Shown one piece after another: positions 20,588-27,983 of a stretch of 64,000 nucleotides of DNA. The notes below the pieces were generated by a model. It saw only the letters and a program-made list of their open reading frames with translations, ran no database searches and was not told the origin of the DNA. The DNA comes from CAVUNY01 sp963843535 (GTDB lineage: Bacteria > Chloroflexota > Anaerolineae > Anaerolineales > Anaerolineaceae), in contig CAWJKU010000001.1 of NCBI GenBank assembly GCA_963843535.1, forward strand, positions 372,001 to 436,000. The letters are read 5' to 3'. Position 1 is the stretch's first letter. Each line of letters starts with the position of its first letter. The position numbers and the translations under genes are program-made.

Positions 20588-21684
20588 AAAATTTGCGCCA
20601 TTTCATTGATCAGGCGCTCGATTTGCTGTGGGGAGTGATTGGCAAAGATGGCAATGCGCAGCGCGCCCCCGCTTGGCGTGCTGCTGTAGGTCAGCACATG
20701 CGCGATGCAAATATCGCGTTGGTAAAGCTCAGCGCGGATGCGCTGCAGACTTATACCCGGGCGGATCCCCAGGCATAGTATTGGGACCGGGCTGTCGGCG
20801 AGATCCCAACCCAGAGTGCGCAATCCATTCCGCGCCTGCGTGACATTCTCGGCTAACCGGGCGCGCAGCTCAGGGTGCAGGCGGGCGATCGCAAGCGCTC
20901 GAACCGATGCGGCTGCGGCGGGTAAAGGCGGCGGGCTGGAAGCGATGATAATTCGCGAGTGGCGGTCCAGACGGTCGATCAACGCCGCAGGACCGGTGAT
21001 GACCCCTCCAAATCCGCCTAATGCTTTGCTTAGCGTGGCGCTGGTCAGCAAGCGAATATTTTGAGGGATGCCATAAAAATCGGCGGTTCCCTGACCGTGC
21101 GCTCCCAGAACGCCGGCAGCATGAGCATCATCCACAACCAGCCACCCGCCGTATTCCTCCGCGGTTTTAAGGAGACCGGGTAGAGGCGAGATCTCACCGG
21201 AAATCGGAAAAATGCCGTCGCAAAAAATCAACGGCCGTTCACCTGGGTAAAGTTCCTGTTTCAGGATGGAGTGTAAGCCAGGAATATCCAGATGGGGAAA
21301 AGAATGGGCCGGTTTTCCAGCGGCTTTTGCCGCATCCAATATACTGAAATGGGAATGCTCGTCAAAAAATACACGATCGAATTCGCCGTTCAAACCCTGG
21401 GTCAGAATTGTGGCCCCCAGGTACCCTGAAGCGAAGAAAACAGCTTTTTCAACATTAAAAAAGGCACGCAGTTCTGCTTCCAGCTCGGTGTAAATTGGGT
21501 GCTCTCCGTATCCGCCCCGAGATGTAGCCGTGCTCAACCCATAACGCTGGATGCAATCCAGCGCAGCCTGAAGCACCTCCGGGTGGCTCTGTAAACCCAG
21601 GTAGCCGGTTCCGGAGAAATAATCGCGTTCACGGCCCTCAATGAATACCCGCGGGCCTACCGCAGAGGTCAGGCCAATGCTCAT
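20566..21684 (-). CDS. PLP-dependent alpha-oxoamine synthase family enzyme (BioF/Kbl-like)
   Basis: 372 residues, fold-type I aminotransferase of the alpha-oxoamine synthase group, which joins an amino acid to an acyl-CoA (8-amino-7-oxononanoate synthase, 2-amino-3-ketobutyrate CoA ligase). Visible: YFSGTGYLGLQSHPEV, GLSTATSRGGYGEHPIYTEL, VVDDAHAAGVLGAHGQGTAD, the PLP-lysine loop TSATLSKALGGFGG, and SSPPPLPAAAA. The choice among BioF, Kbl and other members is not possible by eye; no other biotin genes are near. Its ATG overlaps the TGA of the NlpC/P60 gene (ATGA), so it is translationally coupled to a wall-peptide recycling operon, an unusual setting. Confidence 0.85.
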   Translation of the reverse strand: MSIGLTSAVGPRVFIEGRERDYFSGTGYLGLQSHPEVLQAALDCIQRYGLSTATSRGGYGEHPIYTELEAELRAFFNVEKAVFFASGYLGATILTQGLNGEFDRVFFDEHSHFSILDAAKAAGKPAHSFPHLDIPGLHSILKQELYPGERPLIFCDGIFPISGEISPLPGLLKTAEEYGGWLVVDDAHAAGVLGAHGQGTADFYGIPQNIRLLTSATLSKALGGFGGVITGPAALIDRLDRHSRIIIASSPPPLPAAAASVRALAIARLHPELRARLAENVTQARNGLRTLGWDLADSPVPILCLGIRPGISLQRIRAELYQRDICIAHVLTYSSTPSGGALRIAIFANHSPQQIERLINEMAQILKSYPVV

Positions 21685-22694
21685 CGAATTAAAAAGGTTG
21701 CAGCCCCAAAAAAGCTCTCGCGCAGGTGCTCAATATCCTGCACATCATCCAGGTAAACCCCATTTCGAGAACGAGACGAATGGATGATTTGCCAATCTCC
21801 CAGACTAATCGCCACATGCGTGATGGCACGAGTCTCGCCATTTTCACCAAAAAACAGCAGATCCCCGGGCCGGAAAGGAGGTTCAATTTTAGCCCCGGCA
21901 AGATACTGCTGGTCGGCATCGCGGGGAATGGTAATTCCAACCCAACGGTGCACCAGTTGAGCGAGGCCCGAACAGTCAATGCCGTTTATGGATGTCCCGC
22001 CCCAAAGGTATGGAACCCCGATCAAGCGAAAGGCATCTTCGATCATTTTCTTGCTCTGGGTGCCGGTAGTTTGCGGCAAATCATTGAGGGCGCGCAGATC
22101 GGAAAGCGGGACCCATCCCCAGGTATTGACGTCAATCTGCGCCCAGGACCCACGGGTGGATACGATTTGCACGAATGTCCCCCCGATCAGCCGGCTGCGC
22201 AGGGCGCTTTCGCCATTTGGCTCCTCGTAAACCAGGGTCACCGGCGCAGATACGATGTATGTCGGGGCGGGGGAAGGGATTTCAGTGAGGTAGGGACGGT
22301 ACATCCATCCCAAATAGCCGTCTGACTGGCGGACAAAGACCCAGCTCCCTTGCTCCTCAAGGACTTCGAGCGGCGAGCCGAATGTGTTCTGGCTGAGCAT
22401 TTCGGCCAGCCAGGAAGGTTCGGCATGCAAGCTGGTGAGGTTGGTTTTGACATAGACCATGCAGGGGGACGGCGTGCGTAAAATCCGCACCCGGCTGGTA
22501 TCCAGCTGCATGTCAGGAAAGCGTTCTTGAAAGCTGTGGGTTAAAATTTTGAGACAGGTATCGTCCAAAACTCGACCTGATAGGCGCAATAAATTATCAT
22601 TGAAAGACACCAGCTTTACATCACATAGTTGTGTTCTGTGGTCGGAGAATCGGGCACAAATTTCACTCAGTAAGGCATTGATTTGACCATTCAT
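21681..22694 (-). CDS. SH3-domain NlpC/P60 peptidase, likely wall-peptide endopeptidase
   Basis: 337 residues from ATG 22694 (MNGQINALL); the frame opens 25 codons earlier but would overlap the upstream gene. An N-terminal domain of about 85 residues is followed by two SH3-like modules (about 90-150 with VRQSDGYLGWMYRPYL; about 155-215 with INVNTWGWVPLSDL-type ending) and a C-terminal NlpC/P60 domain with NGIDCSGLAQLVHR (catalytic Cys), ITHVAISLGDWQIIHSS (catalytic His). This order matches YkfC-type gamma-D-glutamyl-diamino-acid endopeptidases. No signal peptide is seen, consistent with a cytoplasmic recycling role next to a dipeptide epimerase gene. Confidence 0.88.
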   Translation of the reverse strand: MNGQINALLSEICARFSDHRTQLCDVKLVSFNDNLLRLSGRVLDDTCLKILTHSFQERFPDMQLDTSRVRILRTPSPCMVYVKTNLTSLHAEPSWLAEMLSQNTFGSPLEVLEEQGSWVFVRQSDGYLGWMYRPYLTEIPSPAPTYIVSAPVTLVYEEPNGESALRSRLIGGTFVQIVSTRGSWAQIDVNTWGWVPLSDLRALNDLPQTTGTQSKKMIEDAFRLIGVPYLWGGTSINGIDCSGLAQLVHRWVGITIPRDADQQYLAGAKIEPPFRPGDLLFFGENGETRAITHVAISLGDWQIIHSSRSRNGVYLDDVQDIEHLRESFFGAATFLIR

Positions 22695-22752
22695 CCTATC
22701 ACCTGCAGACGGAAAGATAATGAAAGTACGGTACCGATGCTTAAAAAGCTGC

Positions 22753-23790
22753 TCACACCCCTGGAGCAAGGGCTGACGTGGGTTTCCGAATTACGCCGAT
22801 GCCTGGACGGTTTGGTATGGTGAAATGGACGTGTTGATCATAGCGGATGCCGTCAAAAGGATCATTCTTAATCAACATTGGGGCGTCCAGATCAAACCAG
22901 TCTGCCAGGGCAGCCAGGTGGGCCATAGCAGTCGTCCCAATTGACGTTTCGATCATGCAGCCTAACATCACCTTTAAACCCAGCTCATTCGCCCGGCGCA
23001 AAATTTTAATGGTGGGGGTGATCCCGCCAAGCTTCATCAATTTCAGATTTATGCCTTTCACACCCACCTCTGCCAGCTTTTCTACATCCTCCAGGCTTTG
23101 AACGGATTCGTCTGCTACGATGGGAATATCCGTGGTCTTTTGGACCAACCCGAGGCCTTCGATATCATTCTTAACCAACGGCTGTTCGATCATCTCTAAT
23201 TGATATTTTTCCAAATCGTGAACGTTGCGTAAGGCCTCTTCACGTGTCCAACCGGCATTGGCATCGATCCGCAGGCGAGCATCGGGCCGTACGGACCGGA
23301 TTGCAGCCAGGCGGGCAGCGTCATCATCGCTGCCTAACTTTACCTTGATTACCGGGTAGTCCTGGATTTGCGCGGCCATTTGGGCCATGATTTCTGGCGT
23401 ATCAATGGCGATCGTGAAGGATGTGGGTTGTGGCTTGGGTTTTGGGACGCCCAAAAGCTTGTACAGCGAGACTCCCTTTATCTTTCCGATCCGGTCGAAT
23501 AAAGCCAGCTCCAGGGCGCAGCGCGCCGGTGCCGGCCCTCCCGGTCCAATCCACTCAGTGATTTCTGCGGGGTCATCCGGAAGAGGGCGTTTATTGTTGG
23601 CGGCGTTGTCCCAAAATTGGGTCGACTCTTTCGAGTCGACCCGGTAGTAAGGGGGAATGGTCCCTTCTCCCCATCCCTCATCACGATTAAGACGGATCCA
23701 ATAGGCATCACGGCTGTCGCTCACGCCGTAAGAAAGCCGGAATGGATTGCGCAGGATGAGTGTGATCAGTTCATAGGTAAGCATGGTCAT
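22753..23790 (-). CDS. L-Ala-D/L-Glu (dipeptide) epimerase
   Basis: 345 residues, enolase superfamily, muconate-lactonizing subgroup. Epimerises L-Ala-D-Glu from murein breakdown to L-Ala-L-Glu. Features in order: FRLSYGVSDSRDAYWIRL, PARCALELALFDRIGK, the first catalytic Lys in IKVKLGSDDD, metal ligands in RIDANAGW, EQPLVK and VADESV, the second catalytic Lys in INLKLMKLGG, GCMIETSIGTTA, and the Asp-Leu-Asp motif (WFDLDAPMLI) characteristic of dipeptide epimerases. A palindrome GTCGACTC/GAGTCGAC lies inside the coding region near 23630. Position beside NlpC/P60 parallels the ykf genes of Bacillus and supports murein peptide recycling. Confidence 0.92.
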   Translation of the reverse strand: MTMLTYELITLILRNPFRLSYGVSDSRDAYWIRLNRDEGWGEGTIPPYYRVDSKESTQFWDNAANNKRPLPDDPAEITEWIGPGGPAPARCALELALFDRIGKIKGVSLYKLLGVPKPKPQPTSFTIAIDTPEIMAQMAAQIQDYPVIKVKLGSDDDAARLAAIRSVRPDARLRIDANAGWTREEALRNVHDLEKYQLEMIEQPLVKNDIEGLGLVQKTTDIPIVADESVQSLEDVEKLAEVGVKGINLKLMKLGGITPTIKILRRANELGLKVMLGCMIETSIGTTAMAHLAALADWFDLDAPMLIKNDPFDGIRYDQHVHFTIPNRPGIGVIRKPTSALAPGV

Positions 23791-23816
23791 GGATACTTAT
23801 CGTAGGAATAAGAATT

Positions 23817-24725
23817 TTATTCTCCAAATCGCAGCTTGATATACGATTCGTAGCGCTCTCGGAAAACGCGGCCTTCATCCACCGCGGTTTTTACGGCGCA
23901 GCCCGGTTCGTTCTGATGGGTGCAATCATTATAATAACAACTGGAAACAAGATCGCGCAATTCCGGGAAGTAACCGTCCAGCTCCTCGGGTTCTGTATCC
24001 CACAAAGCCAGGGACCTTAATCCCGGAAGGTCAACCACAAATCCGCCATCGGCCAAAGGGAACATTTCACGCACGGCCGTAGTGTGCCGCCCCTTGGAGG
24101 TGGACGCGCTCACCTCTCGTACAGCCAATCCCAGGTGGGGTTGGATGGCGTTGAGCAGGCTGGATTTGCCTACTCCCGATGGCCCAGCCAGACCTGTGAT
24201 CTGGCCTGCCAGGATTTCATGGAGCGCATCGATCCCGATGTTCAACTTTGCCGAAGTAAAAATGACCGGGTAGCCAAGCGACGGGTATATATGGAAGATC
24301 TTTCGCGCTTGTTCTTCGCCCACCAGGTCAATTTTATTGGCGGCAATACGGGCAGTGATGCCCTGTTTCTCACAAATCACCAGAAAGCGGTCGAGCATAC
24401 GCAGATGCGGTTCGGGGTTGGTGCAGGCAAATACGAGTAAGATCTGGCTGGGGTTTGCCAGCAGTACCTGCTGGTACTCGCCTTTCGGGGTGGGGGCAAG
24501 CCGGGAGAGCGCGCGTTGACGAGGAATAATTTCTTCGATCATCCCTGAATGATCGGGTAAGAGTGAAACCATGACATGATCGCCGACGGCTAATACATCG
24601 CCCCGGAAAGAGGTGCGCTTCAAGCGGCCGCGTAAATGACAGGTTACCGTTTCCCCTTCTGTTTGAACGGTGTGAAAGCCCGATTGAATGCGGGTGACGA
24701 TTCCGGGGAAGGTCTCCAGGCTCAT
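23817..24725 (-). CDS. rsgA: Ribosome small-subunit assembly GTPase
   Basis: 302 residues from ATG 24725, which overlaps the upstream PBP stop (ATGA); a longer frame to 24878 is rejected as it runs inside the PBP gene. OB-fold N-terminus (GIVTRIQSGFHTV), then a circularly permuted GTPase with G4 AANKIDLV, G5 TSAKLNIG, G1 GPSGVGKSSLLNA, G2 region STSKGRHTT and G3 DLPGLRSL, and a C-terminal zinc domain (CYYNDCTHQNEPGCAV). RsgA checks late 30S maturation. It lies in an otherwise envelope-related operon. Confidence 0.95.
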   Translation of the reverse strand: MSLETFPGIVTRIQSGFHTVQTEGETVTCHLRGRLKRTSFRGDVLAVGDHVMVSLLPDHSGMIEEIIPRQRALSRLAPTPKGEYQQVLLANPSQILLVFACTNPEPHLRMLDRFLVICEKQGITARIAANKIDLVGEEQARKIFHIYPSLGYPVIFTSAKLNIGIDALHEILAGQITGLAGPSGVGKSSLLNAIQPHLGLAVREVSASTSKGRHTTAVREMFPLADGGFVVDLPGLRSLALWDTEPEELDGYFPELRDLVSSCYYNDCTHQNEPGCAVKTAVDEGRVFRERYESYIKLRFGE

Positions 24726-26962
24726 GGTTTTGGGGTCGCAGTGGGCACGGGAGTGCGGGTGACGTAATACGTGGATTCCCACCAGTATAGGGCTTGCGGG
24801 CGGCCGGTGAAATAGGTTTCCACCACCCGGCGGAAGATGGGCAGCGCGATCTCTGAACCCTCGCCGGAGTTTTCGCACAGGACGGCAATCGCCAAATCCG
24901 GTTTTTCTGGGTTATTCGCGCTGGTATAACCCGCAAACCAGGCGTGTGAGTTGCCAAATGGGTTGGTGGCCGTGCCGGTTTTCGCTGAGACAGGGACGCT
25001 TAACCCAGTCATAAAGTAATAACCGGTGCCGCGCTTGTTTTCGACGACCGAACGCATGGCATCTTGCAGCACTCTTAGATTCGTATTGCTGATGGGCAGC
25101 TTCCCCTTCACTTCTGGCTTGAAAGCCACGGTCGCGGCTCCATCCGGGGTGACGATCTTTTCAACCAGCTGCGGCCGATAGAGCGTGCCGTTATTGCCAA
25201 TGGCGGACATAAAATCTGCCACCTGCAGCGGCGTGGCAAGAATTGGTCCCTGACCGATGGCCATTTGCACAGCTTCATCCTGGCTGGTGGGATACGGCAT
25301 GCTGCCACCGTCTTCGGCGACCTGTCCTATTCCTGTGGCGCTGCCCAGACCGAAGCCCCGCGCCATGTCAGACACCGTTTTTTCTCCAGTCTTTTCGTAC
25401 AGGTCATAACCGATTTCATAAAAGTAAGTATTGCACGAGCGCATCAGGCCTTCCGGCAGGGTCAATAATCCACTGGGTGGAACACTGTGCTCGTAGGTCC
25501 AATCATACAGTGTGAGCCCGGTTTTGGTGAAAGTATACTGGCAGTTATAAGTGGATTCGGGAGTGAACACACCACTTTCCAGAGCCGCCGACATGGTGAT
25601 CGTTTTAAAAATTGAGCCCAAGGGATATACGCCCTGGGTAGCACGATTCAGGCCGGGTTTTTCGGGATTATTCAAATACCGGTCAACTTCATAGGACCAG
25701 TTGTAGTTGCTGGTTTCAAAGGCGTTGGGGTCAAAAGTGGGCGATGATGCAATGGCGAGCACCCGTCCCGTATCGCGCTCTAAAACAACGACTGCTCCCC
25801 GAAACCCGTTGATTGATTTTTGGGCCGTGATCTGCAGGGTCTTATCCAGGGTGGTGTAAATCGACTGAGCGGGTTGGGGATCAATTTGAGCCAGTTTGTT
25901 CAAGTTTACCCCATTGGCATCCGTCAGATAAAGGCTGGCCCCTCGCTTTCCTGAAAGATAATCCTGGCCCCACTTTTCCAGGCCAGCCATGCCAACTTTT
26001 TCATCACCTCGATAACCTTTACGCAGGTAGTCATTCAATTCATCTTTCGGAATGGACTGTACGAACCCGACAGACTGAGGGGCAATGCCGCCGTCGTAGT
26101 AAAACCGGCTGGTAAAGTCGGTCATCTTCAAGGCGTCACCGAAGGATTGGAGCACGGTGAGGCGTTCCTGGACGGCCTGAAGGGGAACCTCACCTACCGG
26201 GATGTACCAATCTGCGCCAGTCTGGTCGATCAGGGCTTTAATCCACGCGGCTGGTTTGCCGGTCAGGGCGGCGACCTGGTCAAGCAAGCTCTTCTCTCGA
26301 CCCTCCGGAATGTTGCTGGGAATGATCCCGATTGCGACTGCATCCGTGCGGGCAGCGATAGGATCGCCGTTGCGGTCGAGAATGTCTCCCCGGGCGGGCA
26401 CGGTGATATCCAGAGAGAGACGGTTGCCGCCTTTTAGCTCGGGCATGATTAGGGCATCATCCCATTGAACCTTCCAACTTCCATTCTCCAGGCTGAGATT
26501 CATGGTGATTTCACGGGACAAATCGCCGACCATGGCAGTTTTTAATGTCACCCGGTAGGCAACCTGAGCAGAACGCGGGCTGAGCACCAGCCCCTGGAGG
26601 ATCTGGCTTTCGACTTTCTGGAGGGTTAAATTGTTGGCTACGTCTGTGAAGCGAGCGGAAAACTTTTCGCGTGTCAGGGCATCCCGGCTGACCCCGGTCA
26701 ACAGATCATACATAGCACTGTAATCATCCTTGGCCCAGCTATCCAACCAGGCCTGGGCGGTGGTTTGCACGTCAGGCGCAGGGGTCTTATTTTCGATAGC
26801 TGTGGGCAGGGGGGGAGCGGTGGCTGCGCTGGTGGTGATCACGGTTTGAGTCGGGGTGGCGGCGTTGCAGGCCGTAATGAACAGCAACGCAATAAACAAG
26901 CCTCGCCGCAGAAATATCGTGAAAATTTTTTTAGCCGCACGTTGATTGAATGGTAAGCTCAT
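24722..26962 (-). CDS. Class B penicillin-binding protein with lipobox and MecA_N-like domain
   Basis: 746 residues. The N-terminal hydrophobic segment ends in LLFITACNAA, matching a lipobox (ITAC), so it may be a lipoprotein. A Thr/Pro linker is followed by an NTF2-like domain (about 65-170, AQAWLDSWAKDDYSAMYDLL) as in MecA/PBP2a-type proteins, a dimerisation domain (about 185-370, VPARGDILDRNGDPIA) and the transpeptidase with SxxK at Ser450 (GSIFKT), SxN at Ser509 (SCN) and KTG at Lys661. It crosslinks peptidoglycan outside the membrane. The tail is Pro/Thr rich. First gene of a tightly packed operon with rsgA, the epimerase, NlpC/P60 and the PLP enzyme. Low-affinity resistance to beta-lactams cannot be inferred. 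Confidence 0.93.
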   Translation of the reverse strand: MSLPFNQRAAKKIFTIFLRRGLFIALLFITACNAATPTQTVITTSAATAPPLPTAIENKTPAPDVQTTAQAWLDSWAKDDYSAMYDLLTGVSRDALTREKFSARFTDVANNLTLQKVESQILQGLVLSPRSAQVAYRVTLKTAMVGDLSREITMNLSLENGSWKVQWDDALIMPELKGGNRLSLDITVPARGDILDRNGDPIAARTDAVAIGIIPSNIPEGREKSLLDQVAALTGKPAAWIKALIDQTGADWYIPVGEVPLQAVQERLTVLQSFGDALKMTDFTSRFYYDGGIAPQSVGFVQSIPKDELNDYLRKGYRGDEKVGMAGLEKWGQDYLSGKRGASLYLTDANGVNLNKLAQIDPQPAQSIYTTLDKTLQITAQKSINGFRGAVVVLERDTGRVLAIASSPTFDPNAFETSNYNWSYEVDRYLNNPEKPGLNRATQGVYPLGSIFKTITMSAALESGVFTPESTYNCQYTFTKTGLTLYDWTYEHSVPPSGLLTLPEGLMRSCNTYFYEIGYDLYEKTGEKTVSDMARGFGLGSATGIGQVAEDGGSMPYPTSQDEAVQMAIGQGPILATPLQVADFMSAIGNNGTLYRPQLVEKIVTPDGAATVAFKPEVKGKLPISNTNLRVLQDAMRSVVENKRGTGYYFMTGLSVPVSAKTGTATNPFGNSHAWFAGYTSANNPEKPDLAIAVLCENSGEGSEIALPIFRRVVETYFTGRPQALYWWESTYYVTRTPVPTATPKP

Positions 26963-27016
26963 TATTTAACGATCCATTGTAAATCAGTTAAAGGCAGGGC
27001 GTACATTGAGTCGAAT

Positions 27017-27685
27017 TTATCCCATCTCCTTGCCGCGCAGGATCGCCTCGAAAACCGGACATTGGTAATTCATGTTGGCCTGGCAGGTTGTTGGAACGTC
27101 ATTCATCGGGGAAAAGCCCAGGCGGGCCATACTGCGCGTCAAATGACACAGGGGAAACCCCACCACGCAGGCAAAACAACCATGGAAATTCTCCACAGGA
27201 TGAAAACCCGCATGCTGGATCGCGTAAGCGCCAGCTTTATCCAATGGATCCCCTGACCTGACATAGGCGGCAATTTCTTGATCAGTGTACGCGCGCATCG
27301 GCACATTTGCGCAGCAGCGATCGGCCGTGGTTTGACCATTTCCTGTGGAGATCAAATGGATGGCGGTATAAACCTGATGGGAGCGGCCTCTCAACCTGCG
27401 CAACATCTTAACCGCTTCTTCAGGTCCGGATGGTTTGCCAAGCAGTACCTGATCATCAGCCACGATCGTATCCGCGGCCAACACCAGAACATCAGACCGG
27501 GCCTGGCTGGCCCCCGCTTCTGCCTTTGTACGGGCCAACCGCGAAACGTAGGCACCAGGCGGCTCATCCGGGGAGGGAGTTTCATCGATATCAACCGGAC
27601 TAACCTGGAAGGACCAGCCTGTCCAGGCGAGCAGCTGGCGGCGGCGGGGTGAATTTGACGCGAGGATAATTGTCGGCATACCCAT
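27017..27685 (-). CDS. maf: Maf-type nucleoside triphosphate pyrophosphatase
   Basis: 222 residues. Begins MGMPTIILASNSPRRRQLL with the Maf signature (ASxSPRR), then DIDETP, AADTIVADDQVLLGKP and the KAGAYAIQ motif. Maf proteins hydrolyse modified or canonical NTPs and are linked to septum control. The last 30 residues (NDVPTTCQANMNYQCPVFEA) add two Cys beyond the usual Maf end. Either Met-1 or Met-3 may start; no ribosome site is clear. Upstream of, and separate from, the PBP operon by 55 bases. Confidence 0.93.
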   Translation of the reverse strand: MGMPTIILASNSPRRRQLLAWTGWSFQVSPVDIDETPSPDEPPGAYVSRLARTKAEAGASQARSDVLVLAADTIVADDQVLLGKPSGPEEAVKMLRRLRGRSHQVYTAIHLISTGNGQTTADRCCANVPMRAYTDQEIAAYVRSGDPLDKAGAYAIQHAGFHPVENFHGCFACVVGFPLCHLTRSMARLGFSPMNDVPTTCQANMNYQCPVFEAILRGKEMG

Positions 27686-27813
27686 GCAGAAATTGATTGT
27701 AACACAGGTTCAGACGGATAAAACCTGTGGAGATCCCTGGGTGAAAAGGGTCCAAGTTAAGGAAACTCTAACCCAGCAGGGGTGATTATTGTGTAATCCT
27801 TCAAAAGGGTGAC

Positions 27814-27841
27814 TCGACTTTCTCTTATTCTTTGGTAGAAT
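27814..27841 (+). promoter_or_regulatory. Promoter for clpC
   Basis: TCGACT (27814-27819), 16-base spacer, TAGAAT (27836-27841). The -10 equals that of the three rRNA promoters. The implied leader to the start codon is about 135 bases. No CIRCE-type repeat or CtsR-like heptad repeat was seen. Confidence 0.5.
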
Positions 27842-27869
27842 CTAAATAGACTGATTAGGGTTATTGTGG

Positions 27870-27960
27870 AAGAAGCTTGATGCTCGCGTGGTCTGCGCTG
27901 CTTCTTCGGTTTGGTTAAAATACCCATCCCCTTGAACGGAGTCTCCTGCCGCGGATGGGT
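27870..27960 (+). promoter_or_regulatory. Structured 5' leader of clpC with two hairpins
   Basis: AAGAAGC (27870-27876) pairs with GCTTCTT (27900-27906), and ACCCATCC (27922-27929) pairs exactly with GGATGGGT (27953-27960). The second stem ends 9 bases before the AAAGGAGGA ribosome site, leaving that site unpaired in this fold. A regulatory role is possible but not shown. Confidence 0.4.
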
Positions 27961-27983
27961 TGGTAGATAAAGGAGGAGTTGCC

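Noticed and set aside
23618..23643. Palindrome GGGTCGACTC/GAGTCGACCC inside the epimerase gene
   Set aside because: Short and inside a conserved coding region; does not share the outer GTGTTTT arms, so not counted with the palindrome family.
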